Notes under the pieces: generated by a model | Seen by the model: only the letters and a program-made list of their open reading frames with translations | What the model was told of the DNA's origin: nothing | Databases searched by the model: none | Shown here: in pieces, positions 42,285 to 51,163 of the stretch | Position numbering within the stretch: the stretch's first letter is position 1 | Layout of the letters: each line of letters opens with the position of its first letter | Position numbers and translations under genes: made by a program | Source: Streptacidiphilus melanogenes | GTDB taxonomy: Bacteria > Actinomycetota > Actinomycetes > Streptomycetales > Streptomycetaceae | NCBI RefSeq assembly: GCF_000787835.1 | Contig: NZ_BBPP01000035.1 | Location: forward strand, 21,327 to 85,326 | Reading direction: 5' to 3' | DNA length: 64,000 nucleotides

Positions 42285-42581
42285 AACGACCCCTCTTCTG
42301 CATCCGCGGCTGCTGCCACGGCCGCTTGGGCGTGGACATGGCTTCGGCCGACATCGGAACGGCCGCCGGGGGACGGTCCTCGGCGAAACAGCTGAGCGAC
42401 CGTCAGATCGGCGTTTCTCCTCCATCCAGCGGCCTGCGTGCCGCGGCTGCATCCCGGGGCCGCTGAACGAGGGAGCCGGGCCCCGCCGGGGGCCTCCCGG
42501 GCCCGTGGCGCAAGTCGCCGACCGGGTGACGGGGTCCGCCGAACAGTGGCGTCCGGCGCCCGACCGCGTGATGATCGGATC

Positions 42582-44840
42582 ATGTCCGCAGCGCGCTCCG
42601 AGGAGCCCCCCGGCGACGGTCCGTCCTGGGCGGGCTCGCTGAGCGAGCGAGCCTTCGAGCAGTCGCCGGTGCCGTGGATGCTCTGCGCGCCCGACGGGCG
42701 GCTGCTGCGGATCAACGAGGCGATGAAGGAACTCGCCGGCCTGTGGGAGGGGGAACTGCGCGGACGCCTCCCGACCGAACTCGGGCAGGACGACGACGCG
42801 CCGATCAACCGGGTGGACTCCTCCGTCTTCGAGGAGTCCACCCGCCTGATCCGGGAGGTCGGCTCCACCGGCCTGCCGCAGACCATGGAGACCTACGTGC
42901 GGGTCCCCGGCGAGCTCGAGACCCGGGCCTGGGAGGTCCGCTACACCCCCGTCCGGGGCGCGGACGGCGAGCTGGAGGCGGTCGCCCTCACCGCCGTCGA
43001 CTTCACCGAGCAGTTCGCCGCCCGGCAGCGCCTCGGCCTGCTGAACGCGGCCACGGCCGGCATCGGCGCCTCCCTGGACGTCACCCGTACCGCTCGGGAC
43101 CTGGTCGACGTCTCCGTCCCCGTCTTCGCCGACTTCGTCGCCGTCGACCTGCTCGACGGCGTCTTCCACGGCGAGGAGCCGGCCGCCGGCCCGCTGCCGG
43201 GACCGGTCCTGCTGCGCCGCGCCGCCCAGGCACGCAGCGGCGCCGATCCCGACGCGGCACAGCAGGGCGACACGGTCGCGACGCGGGAGCGTTACACACC
43301 GGGTGTCGTGGAGGAGGGCGAACGCGGCAGCTACCCCCTCGACTCCCCGCCCGCCCGCTGCCTGGCCACCGGCCGCTCCGGCCGCTACGCCGCCGGCGAC
43401 CCCGAGCTGGAGGCCTGGTTCGCCGCCGACACCGCGCGCGGCGCCTGGGCGCGCCGCCACGGCATGGTCTCGATGCTGACCGTTCCCGTCACCGCGCGGG
43501 AGACCACGATGGGCGTGGTCATCCTCTGCCGTCTCGGCGCCGCCGCTCCGTTCACCGCCGACGAGCAGTCGATCGCCGAGGAGCTCGTCGCGCACGCGGC
43601 GATCTGCCTCGACAACGCCCGCCGCTACACGCGCGAGCGGACCACCGCGCTCACCCTCCAGCACAGCCTGCTCCAGCAGCGGCCCCCGAGACAGGCCGCC
43701 GTCGAGGTCGCCACCCGCTACGTCCCGGCCAGCGGCCAGGCCGGCGTCGGCGGCGACTGGTACGACGTGATCCCGCTCTCCGGCACCCGGGTGGCGCTCG
43801 TCGTCGGCGACGTCACCGGCCACGGTCTGCAGGCCTCCGTCACCATGGCCCGCCTGCGCACCGCCGTGCGCACCCTCGCCGACGTCGACCTGCCCCCCGA
43901 CGAGCTCCTGTCCCACCTCGACGACCTGGTCATCAGCCTGAACGCGGAGGCCGGGGCGTACGGTCCCGAGGACAGCGGCTTCGGCGGCGCGGGCCCGGGG
44001 ACGGACCCGCCGCCGGGCGCGTCCGTGCTCGGCCCCTCGGCCTTCTTCGACGGGCAGGTCTTCGGCGACATCGGCGCCACCTGCCTCTACGTCGTCTACG
44101 ACCCGATCGCCTGCCGCGCCGCGCTCGCCCGCGCGGGGCACCCCGTCCCCGCGGTGCGGCTGCCGGACGGCGACGTGGAGTTCCTCGACGTTCCGGCCGG
44201 CCCCCCACTGGGCCTCGGCGGCCTGGCCTTCGAGACCGTCGAGGTGGAGCTGCCGGCGGGCAGCCTGCTGGCGCTCTTCACGGACGGACTGATCGAGTCG
44301 CGCCACCGCGACCTGGACGAGAGCCTGCGTCTGCTGGCCGCGGCGCTGTCCGGCGCGGGCCCCGATCTGCTCGCCGTGAGCGAGCGGGTCCTCGGCGCGC
44401 TCACCCGGCACCGCCCCGAGGACGACGTCGCCCTCCTCCTCGCCCGCACCCGCACCCTGGGCGCGGACCAGGTCGCCGACTGGGAGATCACCCCCGACCC
44501 CGCGTACGTCGCCGACGCACGCCGCCTCGCCGCGCGGCAGCTGGCCCACTGGGGCCTGGACGAGCTGGTCTTCGTCACGGAACTGGTGGTCAGCGAGCTG
44601 GTCACCAACGCGATCCGGCACGGCCGTCCCCCGATCCGGCTCCGCCTCATCCGCGACTCCGCGCTGACCTGCGAGGTCTCCGACTCCAGCAGCACCGCGC
44701 CCCACCTGCGGCGCGCCCGCACCATGGAGGAGGGCGGCCGCGGCCTGATGCTCGTCGCCCAGTGCGCGACCCGCTGGGGCACCCGCCACAGCTCCGACGG
44801 CAAGACCATCTGGGCGGAACAGGCCCTGCCCACCCACTGA
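42582..44840 (+). CDS. PAS-GAF-SpoIIE phosphatase with HATPase domain
   Basis: Second multidomain phosphatase, 752 residues. PAS domain (FEQSPVPWMLCAPDGRLLRI) about 20-150, GAF about 155-350 (MVSMLTVPVTARETTMGVVI), SpoIIE/PP2C about 365-600 (GGDWYDVIPLSGTRVALVVG, GDVTGHGLQASV and LFTDGLIESRHRDLDE), and GHKL ATPase at the end (ELVVSELVTNAIRHGRPPIR, GGRGLMLVAQCATRWG). Compared with the one at 25.3 kb it has an insertion in SpoIIE rich in Gly and Pro. It is divergent from the MreB-like gene with a 297-bp spacer. Likely regulates a sigma factor via an unseen antagonist. Confidence 0.9.
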   Translation: MSAARSEEPPGDGPSWAGSLSERAFEQSPVPWMLCAPDGRLLRINEAMKELAGLWEGELRGRLPTELGQDDDAPINRVDSSVFEESTRLIREVGSTGLPQTMETYVRVPGELETRAWEVRYTPVRGADGELEAVALTAVDFTEQFAARQRLGLLNAATAGIGASLDVTRTARDLVDVSVPVFADFVAVDLLDGVFHGEEPAAGPLPGPVLLRRAAQARSGADPDAAQQGDTVATRERYTPGVVEEGERGSYPLDSPPARCLATGRSGRYAAGDPELEAWFAADTARGAWARRHGMVSMLTVPVTARETTMGVVILCRLGAAAPFTADEQSIAEELVAHAAICLDNARRYTRERTTALTLQHSLLQQRPPRQAAVEVATRYVPASGQAGVGGDWYDVIPLSGTRVALVVGDVTGHGLQASVTMARLRTAVRTLADVDLPPDELLSHLDDLVISLNAEAGAYGPEDSGFGGAGPGTDPPPGASVLGPSAFFDGQVFGDIGATCLYVVYDPIACRAALARAGHPVPAVRLPDGDVEFLDVPAGPPLGLGGLAFETVEVELPAGSLLALFTDGLIESRHRDLDESLRLLAAALSGAGPDLLAVSERVLGALTRHRPEDDVALLLARTRTLGADQVADWEITPDPAYVADARRLAARQLAHWGLDELVFVTELVVSELVTNAIRHGRPPIRLRLIRDSALTCEVSDSSSTAPHLRRARTMEEGGRGLMLVAQCATRWGTRHSSDGKTIWAEQALPTH

Positions 44841-44878
44841 GCTGCCACAGGGCGCGGGTCTGGGGTGGGGCTCCTGCC

Positions 44879-44908
44879 GGCCCGTCGGGTCCGTAGGCCG
44901 GACGGGCC
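44879..44908. terminator. Hairpin between SpoIIE and SARP genes
   Basis: GGCCCGTC (44879-44886) pairs with GACGGGCC (44901-44908), loop 14 bases, 38 bp after the phosphatase stop in a convergent spacer. Confidence 0.5.
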
Positions 44909-45069
44909 CGTCCCGAGCCGAGCCGCCCGGCGCCGGTGCGGGGCAGGTGGGGCCGCCTCACGCGAAAGCCCGGCCCGCGCGCCGGTGAGGGCCCCTGGGG
45001 CTCCCGGGGGACGCGGTCCCGCCTTCGGGCGATGGCTGGGGGGCGGGTGGCGGCTCGGCCGCGTGGGGG

Positions 45070-48000
45070 CTACTCGCTGGGGAAGGCGGCCGCCGCCTCT
45101 GCGGCGAAGGTGCGGGCGTGGTGGAGGACGGCTGCGGTGCGTTCGGTGTTGCCGAGGTCGCGGTAGTAGGCGAGGGCTTCGGCCAGGGCGCGGGCGGAGC
45201 CCGCGTAGTCCTGGGTGGCGCGGAGCACCTGGCCGAGTTCGTGCAGGCTGCGCGCCGCGCCCACCGGCTCGGCGTGGGTGCGGTAGGTGTCGCTGACCAG
45301 CGTCAGCAGCCGCGTCGCCTCGGTGAGCTCGCCCTGCGACCAGCGGACCAGCGCCAGGTCGTGACTGGCCAGCGTGGTGCCGTGGATCTGCCGCAGCTCC
45401 TCGAAGATCCGTAGCGACGCCTCCAGGTTGTCCACCGCGGCGTCCCACTCCTCCAGGCGGCGCTGCAGCCGCCCGAGGCTGTGCAGCGCGTTGGCCTCGC
45501 CCACCCGGCTGCCCAGCACGCGGTAGGCGTCGAGGGCCTGTTCCAGCAGCCGTGCGGACGCGGCGAACTCGCCGCGTCCCTCGGCGAGACGGCCCAGGTC
45601 CCACAGGGCGTTCGTGGTGCCGAGGCGGTCGCCCAGCCGACGGTAGAGCGTGAGGGCCCGCTCGGCCATCGCGTTGGCGCCGTCGGCGTCGTCCTGCATC
45701 CGCAGCGCGCGCCCCAGCGCCCACGTGGCGTTGGCCTCGCCGCGCCCGTTGCCGAGCTCCCGGTAGAGCGCGAGCGCCTCGCGGTGCAGCGCGGCGGCCG
45801 CCGCGTGCTTGTTGTCCATGTGGCGGGCGCGGCCCTGCTCCCACAGCGCCTCCGCCTCGCCGAGCCGGTCGCCCAGCGACCGGTGGCACCGCAGTGCCTG
45901 TTCGTGCAGCGCGCAGGCCGTCGCGACCTCGCTCGTCATCAGCCGGATCCGGCCCAGCTCCAGCAGCGCCGCGCCCTCCGCGGCCACGTCGCCCCGGGCG
46001 CGGGCGTCGGCGAGGGCGCGGTCGTGCAGGACGAGCGCCTGCGCCCAGTGGCCCTCGCGTTCCATGAAGGTCCCCAGGACGGGCGAGAAGACCGCGAGTG
46101 CGTCCGGTCGGCTGCGCACCGTCTCCGGCGCGGCGGCGCAGGCCCACAGGTTCGGCCAGTCGGCGCGCAGCCAGGTGAGCGCGCTCTCGAGGTCGCCCGG
46201 TTCGGCCGCCGGGAGCGGCGCCGGGGCCGGGGCGATCGGCGGTGCGGGGAGGCTGCGGCGGGAGATCAGGTCGTTCGCGGCTCCGGCCGCGTGGAGGTAG
46301 TAGTCGACCAGGCGTCGCCGCGCCGGCTCGACCTCGGCCTCCGCCGGTGCGGAGCGTGCGGGGGACCGGGCCCCGTCCCGGGCGAAGAGGCGGACCAGGT
46401 CGTGGAAGCGGTAGCGGCCCACGATCGGCTCCTGGAGCAGACTGTGGTCGAGCAGGGCCTCCAGACGGTAGGCGGCCGTGCGCCGGTCGCAGCCGAGCAG
46501 CCAGGCGACGGCCGCGGCGTCGAAGTCCGGCCCGGGAACCAGCCCGAGCAGCCGGAACAGCTGCTGCTCCGGCTCCGGGAGGGCGGCGTAGGAGGACGCG
46601 AAGACGGCCTCGACCGCGTCGCCGTCCTCGTGCAGGCCGGAGAGGCGGGAGCGCTCGTCGCGCAGCTCCGCCACGACGTCCTCGACCCGCAGTGAGCGGT
46701 GGCGGCGCAGGCGGGACGCGGCGATGCGCAGCGCGAGCGGCATGGAGCCGCACAGCTCGGCGAGCTCGGCGGCCGCCGAGCTGTCCTCGGGGATGCGGCC
46801 GGTGCCGGCGACGGTGCGGATCAGGCCGTCGGCGTCGGCGGCGGGCAGGGGCTCCAGCGTGCGCTGGTGCGCGTCGTCGAGCCCGGCCAGCCGACGACGG
46901 CTGGTGACCAGGACCAGCGAGCCGGGCTCGGCGGGCAGCAGCGGGCGGATCTCGGCGGAGCTCGCCGCGTTGTCCAGCACCATCAGCGTCCGGCTGCCGG
47001 CCACGCGGTCGTGGAAGGCCGCGGCCCGCGCCTGGGTGTCGCGTGGGATCAGCTGCGCGGGGACGCTCAGGGCGCGCAGCAGCCGGTCGAGCGCGTCGTG
47101 GGCGGTGAGCGGCTCGACTCCGGGCGTGTGGGCGTGCAGGTCCACGAAGAGCGCCCCGTCCGGGAAGTGCGGGCGCAGCCGACGGGCCGCGTGGACGGCG
47201 AGCGCGGACTTGCCGACCCCGCCCATGCCGTCGATGGTCGCGACCAGCGCCATCCCGGCCGAGGACCCGCGCGGGGCGCGGTCGCCGAGCTCCTGCAGCC
47301 AGGCGAGCTCCTGCGCGCGGCCGGTGAACGCACGCGTCGCGCCGGGCAGCCCGCCCAGGCGCGAGGGAGAGGGCGCCGTCGCCTTCGGCGGTGTGCGCTG
47401 CGCGGGAACGGAAGGGGCGGCGGACCCCGCGGTGGCGTCGTCGGGCGCGTCCGGTGACGGGGCGTCGAGTGCTGGATCGGCCCGCAGGATCGCGGCGTGC
47501 AGCCGCTGGAGCGCCGAGGAGGGATCCACCCCGAGTTCGTCCGCGAGCGTGGCGCGCACGGCCTGGTAGGCGTCCAGGGCCTCGGCCTGGCGGCCGGAGC
47601 GGTAGAGGGCCAGGATCAACAGGCCGTGCAGGCCCTCCCGGAGTGGGTGCTCGGCGGTGAGCGCCCGCAGCTCGGCGACAGCCTCGTGAGGGCGGCCGAG
47701 CCCGAGATCGGCCTCGATCCGGCCCTCGAGGGCCATGAGCCGGTTCTCCTGCCAGCCATGCACCCGCGCGGTCAGCTCCGGTGTCGGCGGCAGCTCGCCC
47801 AGCGGCTCGCCGCGCCACAGCGCGAGAGCCTCGCCCAGCCGACGACGGGCGGCGGCGAGGTCGCCCTCGGCCAGGGCCCGCCGTCCGCGGGCGCTGTCGT
47901 CGAGGAAGCGCTGGACGTCCAACTCGCCGTCCCGGACCTCGATCCGGTAGCCCGGTGAGACCGTCCGCACCCGCGCCCCGGCCTGCTCGCCGAGCTGCCG

Positions 48001-48216
48001 GCGCAGCCGGGAGACGTGGTTGCGCAGCCCCGCGGCGGCCGCGGTGGGCGGCTCCTCGCCCCAGACCGCCGCGACGAGGCGCTCGCGTGGGACCACCTGG
48101 TTGGCGTGGAGGAGCAGGACCGACAGCACCGTCGTGGGGATCCCCGCAGGCTGCGGGACGAGCTCCCCGCCGTCCGCCCCGACCGCAACCGGCCCGAGCA
48201 GGGCAAAGCGCAGCAT
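45070..48216 (-). CDS. SARP-NB-ARC-TPR regulator (AfsR-like)
   Basis: Large regulator of 1048 residues. Residues 1-95: OmpR-like winged helix (LLLHANQVVPRERLVAAVWG and AGLRNHVSRLRRQLGEQAG); about 100-240: bacterial activator domain BTAD (REGLHGLLILALYRSGRQAE, LDAYQAVRATLADELGVDPS); a low-complexity linker; an NB-ARC STAND ATPase with P-loop TIDGMGGVGKSALAVHAARR and LMVLDNAASSAEIRPLLPAE; and about eight TPRs from residue 690. This is the AfsR architecture, which integrates kinase signals to activate secondary metabolism. The ATG at 48216 follows GGAGG; a GTG at 48225 sits too close. No biosynthetic cluster is nearby. Confidence 0.92.
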   Translation of the reverse strand: MLRFALLGPVAVGADGGELVPQPAGIPTTVLSVLLLHANQVVPRERLVAAVWGEEPPTAAAAGLRNHVSRLRRQLGEQAGARVRTVSPGYRIEVRDGELDVQRFLDDSARGRRALAEGDLAAARRRLGEALALWRGEPLGELPPTPELTARVHGWQENRLMALEGRIEADLGLGRPHEAVAELRALTAEHPLREGLHGLLILALYRSGRQAEALDAYQAVRATLADELGVDPSSALQRLHAAILRADPALDAPSPDAPDDATAGSAAPSVPAQRTPPKATAPSPSRLGGLPGATRAFTGRAQELAWLQELGDRAPRGSSAGMALVATIDGMGGVGKSALAVHAARRLRPHFPDGALFVDLHAHTPGVEPLTAHDALDRLLRALSVPAQLIPRDTQARAAAFHDRVAGSRTLMVLDNAASSAEIRPLLPAEPGSLVLVTSRRRLAGLDDAHQRTLEPLPAADADGLIRTVAGTGRIPEDSSAAAELAELCGSMPLALRIAASRLRRHRSLRVEDVVAELRDERSRLSGLHEDGDAVEAVFASSYAALPEPEQQLFRLLGLVPGPDFDAAAVAWLLGCDRRTAAYRLEALLDHSLLQEPIVGRYRFHDLVRLFARDGARSPARSAPAEAEVEPARRRLVDYYLHAAGAANDLISRRSLPAPPIAPAPAPLPAAEPGDLESALTWLRADWPNLWACAAAPETVRSRPDALAVFSPVLGTFMEREGHWAQALVLHDRALADARARGDVAAEGAALLELGRIRLMTSEVATACALHEQALRCHRSLGDRLGEAEALWEQGRARHMDNKHAAAAALHREALALYRELGNGRGEANATWALGRALRMQDDADGANAMAERALTLYRRLGDRLGTTNALWDLGRLAEGRGEFAASARLLEQALDAYRVLGSRVGEANALHSLGRLQRRLEEWDAAVDNLEASLRIFEELRQIHGTTLASHDLALVRWSQGELTEATRLLTLVSDTYRTHAEPVGAARSLHELGQVLRATQDYAGSARALAEALAYYRDLGNTERTAAVLHHARTFAAEAAAAFPSE

Positions 48217-48310
48217 CCCGTTCACCTCCCCACGGACCCTGACGATCCGGCCCGTCTTGCGCAGATCTTACGGGTATCGCGCGGACAGCCTGGAGGATGA
48301 TCACACCAGC

Positions 48311-48373
48311 TCGGGCGGTTGCGCCGGTGGTGCGGCTCGCGGGGGTAACCGCACCACCGCCGCAACCGCCCGA
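48311..48373. repeat. Long hairpin upstream of the SARP gene
   Basis: Arms of 25 bases at 48311-48335 (TCGGGCGGTTGCG, then CGGTGGTGCGG) and 48349-48373 differ at a single pair and are separated by a 13-base loop. The element starts 95 bp before the SARP ATG. It may be an operator, a leader structure or a second terminator. Confidence 0.7.
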
Positions 48374-48390
48374 CCTGACGGGGGAGCCGC

Positions 48391-48422
48391 GAGGCCCCAC
48401 GCTCGGCGGAGCGTGGGGCCTC
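48391..48422 (-). terminator. Terminator of the 48.5-49.8 kb operon
   Basis: GAGGCCCCACGCTC (48391-48404) and GAGCGTGGGGCCTC (48409-48422) pair perfectly over 14 bp with a four-base loop, 39 bp after the stop of the PCuAC-like gene. Confidence 0.75.
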
Positions 48423-48460
48423 AGGTGGTTCCGGGTGCTGCCGGGTGCCGCCGGGGGCGG

Positions 48461-49087
48461 CTACTTCTCTGGCGGCAGGCGGTCCATGTAGTCCATGGCG
48501 TGCATGACGTCCTCGACCGTGAGGGTGTTCGCCGGGCCGACCGGGGCAAAGGAGTGGACCGTGCCGGACTGGGCGAAGGTCAGGTCGAGCTGGATCACGT
48601 CGTGCAGCTTCGGGGTGCGCCGCAGGCCCGAGAGCTCCAGGTGGAGCCCGCCGGGGCGGAGGGTGACCGAGGAGCCCGCCGGGACCGTGATCCAGGGCTG
48701 GGCGTGCCCGGAGGCGTCGACCAGCCGGACCGTCGTCGCCCAGGGCGTCGTCACGTCGAGCAGGCGGTCCGCCGAGCCGCCGCCGTTGCGGATGGTGACG
48801 TACGCCTCGACCGGGCCCGACGCCTGCGCGGGCGGGTCCAGATGCGGGGAGAGCAGCGCCAGCTTCGCGGGAGGCGCAGACGGGGCCGCCGCGGACGCGG
48901 CGGCCCCGGAGCCGCCGTGCCCGACCAGCATCATGACCACGGCCAGCAGGGCCACGAGCGGCCCCTGGATCAGCAGCGCGCGCCGCGCCCCGGGAAGGCC
49001 GCCGCGCCTGGCCGAGGCGGCCTCCAGCGCGGCGGCCTCGGCCTCGAGCGCCTCCAGGGACTCCAGCGAGTCGTCGGTCCGCTCCAT
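48461..49087 (-). CDS. Membrane-anchored PCuAC-like protein lacking Met ligands
   Basis: A 208-residue protein. An acidic coiled N-terminus (ESLEALEAEAAALEAASARR), one helix near 40-58 and an outer domain that matches the PCuAC copper-chaperone fold: VEAYVTIRNGGGSADRLLDV, VPAGSSVTLRPGGLHLELSG and TLTVEDVMHAMDYMDRLPPE. PCuAC normally binds Cu(I) by an H...M...HxM set. Here the HxM reads HLE and the earlier Met/His are Trp and Val, so the canonical site is gone. It follows the His-rich gene by ten bases and is probably co-transcribed. ATG at 49087, directly after a GTG. Confidence 0.65.
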   Translation of the reverse strand: MERTDDSLESLEALEAEAAALEAASARRGGLPGARRALLIQGPLVALLAVVMMLVGHGGSGAAASAAAPSAPPAKLALLSPHLDPPAQASGPVEAYVTIRNGGGSADRLLDVTTPWATTVRLVDASGHAQPWITVPAGSSVTLRPGGLHLELSGLRRTPKLHDVIQLDLTFAQSGTVHSFAPVGPANTLTVEDVMHAMDYMDRLPPEK

Positions 49088-49096
49088 CACGTCGGC

Positions 49097-49834
49097 CTAG
49101 TAGCCCGAGGGCCAGGTCCAGTCCTTGTAAGGGACGACCGTGCCCACGTCGATCTGGACCTTCTCCAGGTTCTTGAACTCGATCGCGCGCGGGTCGCCGG
49201 TGTACGGCTTGCCGTCGACGAAGATCGTGAGCTTGCCCTGGTGGCCGGCGATGTTGTCGCTGGTCAGCGGCTGCTTCCACAGGTCGAACAGGTTGCCCAG
49301 GTTGTACTGCTGCTGGGTCGGCGACTCGACGTGGATGATGCCCGTCTCGTCGTGGGTGTGCAGGAAGTAGAACTTGCTGCCGCCGCCGACGAACGGCGTG
49401 CCGTCCTGGGCCTGCTGGAGCTGGTACGGCGGGACGATGCCGACGCCGTAGGGGATGGTCATCTGCTTTCCGTCCACGAACACCTGAAGGTGCGTGTGGA
49501 TGTGGTAGACCGTCTGCTCCATCTCGTTGCTCTTGACGATGCCGTCGATGTCCTGGCCGTCGGCCTGGTGAGCGGTGGATGCGAGCAGGCTGGCGCTCTT
49601 GTCGATGGAGGGGTCGGTCGCTGCCGCGCTGGCCGCCGCCTTCGCCTTGGAGTTGTCGGTGCTGTGGATGGCCCAGGTGGCCAGGACGCCGACACCGGCG
49701 AGCAGGACGACACCGCCGACGATCATGGAGATGTTGATCGTCCGCTGGCGCCGGGCCTCGGCTGCCCGCTGAGCGGCGATCTTCTCCTGGGCTATGCGGC
49801 GGCGCTCTGCCTGCGACGGCTTGTTCTGGGTCAT
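49097..49834 (-). CDS. Membrane protein with HIHTH histidine motif, unknown function
   Basis: A 245-residue protein. A basic coiled N-terminus (QAERRRIAQEKIAAQRAAEA), one helix near residues 33-55, then an outer domain. Its striking feature is TVYHIHTHLQVFVDGKQM at about residue 108 and LHTHDETGIIHVES at about 158, which together place six or seven His as a likely metal site. Family members are known from genomes only as hypothetical. It leads a two-gene unit with the PCuAC-like protein, and its neighbour on the other side is a Zn-type CDF exporter, so a periplasmic-side metal role is plausible. Confidence 0.6.
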   Translation of the reverse strand: MTQNKPSQAERRRIAQEKIAAQRAAEARRQRTINISMIVGGVVLLAGVGVLATWAIHSTDNSKAKAAASAAATDPSIDKSASLLASTAHQADGQDIDGIVKSNEMEQTVYHIHTHLQVFVDGKQMTIPYGVGIVPPYQLQQAQDGTPFVGGGSKFYFLHTHDETGIIHVESPTQQQYNLGNLFDLWKQPLTSDNIAGHQGKLTIFVDGKPYTGDPRAIEFKNLEKVQIDVGTVVPYKDWTWPSGY

Positions 49835-50020
49835 CGGTCCTCGGTTGCTGCTCGGTGGCGAGGGCGCGTCGCGTCCCCGCGTGCGTCACGTTAGTGCGCG
49901 GTCGGCTAAGCGTTTCGTAAGACCAGCCCGGGTGGGGAGAGCGGCCATCAGGGTTTGTCCGCTTTGAGGCAAATCAGAGCGTCACAGCTTGGTAACGGCC
50001 ACTCGCAGGGGTGGCTGGTC

Positions 50021-50053
50021 GCTCAGCGGACGCTCAGCGACCGCTCAGTGCGC
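50021..50053. repeat. Three 11-bp-spaced GCTCAG direct repeats
   Basis: GCTCAGCG starts at 50021 and 50032 and GCTCAGTG at 50043, a period of 11 bp, one helical turn. The third copy overlaps the stop of the CDF gene. Repeats with this period are how PhoP and SARP proteins bind, but the sequence is not a known box. The next gene start on that strand is at 49834. Confidence 0.5.
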
Positions 50054-51079
50054 GGCGCGGTGGGCACTGCCGTGCGGGTCGCGGCAGTGGGCCGTGTCGT
50101 CCGCCCGCGCGGGAGCGCTGCCGAGCTGGAGCGTCTCCGGCGAGGCGTGGTCGACCTGCAGGGTGGTGTGGTCGATCTCGTAGCGCTCGCGCAGCTCGTG
50201 CTCGAGCGAGAGCCGGACGGCGTGGCAGTCGAGGTCGTCGCGGACCAGGACGTGCGCGGAGAGCGCCGGATAGCCGGAGGTGATCGTCCAGATGTGCAGG
50301 TCGTGGATCTCCACCACGCCCGTCACGGCGGCGAGCCTGGCCCCGACGGCGTCCGGGTCGAGGCCCGTCGGCGCGGCCTCCAGGAAGATCCGCCCGGACT
50401 CGCGCACCAGGCCGTAGCCGGCCCGCAGCATCAGCGCCGCGACGACCAGCGTCGCCAGCGCGTCCGCGCGGTCGAAGCCGGTCAGCAGCACGACCAGGCC
50501 CGAGATGGCCGTGGCGATGAATGCCCAGGCGTCGTTGAGGATGTGCTGGTAGGCGCCCTCGATGTTCAGGCTGGTGCGGTTGGCCCGCGAGATCAGCCAG
50601 GCCGCCGCGACGTTGACGACGATGCCGACCAGCGCGGTGACCAGGACCACCCCGCCCTCCACGTTCGGGGGCGAGATCAGGCGGCGGATCGCCTCGTAGA
50701 AGAAGAGCGCGGCCAGCGCGAGCAGGGTGATCCCGTTGGCCTGCGCGGAGAGGATCTCGGCGCGTTTGAGGCCGTAGGTGAGCGAGCCCTTGGCCGGGCG
50801 GGCGGCCAGGCGCATGGCGATCAGCGCCAGCACGATCGAGGCCGCGTCGGTGAGCATGTGGCCGGCGTCGGAGATGAGAGCCAGGGAGTGGGCCAGGAAG
50901 CCGACGATGACCTCGCCGACCATGAAGGCGGCGATCAGCGAGAGCGCGGCGACCAGGTAGCGGCGGTCGGCGTCGGCGGAGACGCCGTGGCCGTGGCCCG
51001 CATGGCCGTGGTCGTGGGTCTGGCCGTGGTCGTGGCTGCGGTCGTCGTGAGCGTGGCCGTGCTCGTGGTCGTGGCTCAC
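50045..51079 (-). CDS. CDF zinc/cobalt exporter (CzcD-like) with His-rich N-terminus
   Basis: Cation diffusion facilitator of 344 residues. The first 33 residues hold a dozen histidines (HDHEHGHAHDDRSHDHGQTH), a metal buffer or sensor. Six helices follow, with SLALISDAGHMLTDAASIVL (metal-site Asp/His in helix 2) and IEGAYQHILNDAWAFIATAI (helix 5). The cytoplasmic domain ends with EIHDLHIWTITSGYPALSAH. It exports Zn2+ or a similar ion in exchange for protons. GTG at 51079 with GAGGAGCG upstream is preferred over ATG 51157, which lies within the promoter. The tetR gene is just upstream. Confidence 0.92.
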   Translation of the reverse strand: MSHDHEHGHAHDDRSHDHGQTHDHGHAGHGHGVSADADRRYLVAALSLIAAFMVGEVIVGFLAHSLALISDAGHMLTDAASIVLALIAMRLAARPAKGSLTYGLKRAEILSAQANGITLLALAALFFYEAIRRLISPPNVEGGVVLVTALVGIVVNVAAAWLISRANRTSLNIEGAYQHILNDAWAFIATAISGLVVLLTGFDRADALATLVVAALMLRAGYGLVRESGRIFLEAAPTGLDPDAVGARLAAVTGVVEIHDLHIWTITSGYPALSAHVLVRDDLDCHAVRLSLEHELRERYEIDHTTLQVDHASPETLQLGSAPARADDTAHCRDPHGSAHRAAH

Positions 51080-51134
51080 GGTTCGCTCCTCGCGCTGGGT
51101 GGTCCGGGCGCGCCGGACGGCGCTCCCGAGGGGA

Positions 51135-51163
51135 ACTATACCGGAACGAATGAACAATCATTC
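51135..51163 (-). promoter_or_regulatory. CDF promoter with TetR operator
   Basis: On the minus strand the palindrome with GAATGA/TCATTC arms (51148-51163, four-base centre) lies just upstream of a -10-like TATAGT (51140-51135), 55 bp before the CDF GTG. It partly overlaps the tetR stop codon. Binding here by the adjacent TetR would block the exporter promoter. Confidence 0.6.

Noticed and set aside
45070..48216. Idea that the SARP regulator marks a biosynthetic gene cluster
   Set aside because: No PKS, NRPS, terpene or tailoring set is near; AfsR-type regulators are often global.
44096..48400. Minus-strand frame of over 1400 codons across the SARP gene
   Set aside because: Arg/Pro/Ala-rich and out of frame with the well-supported AfsR-like protein.
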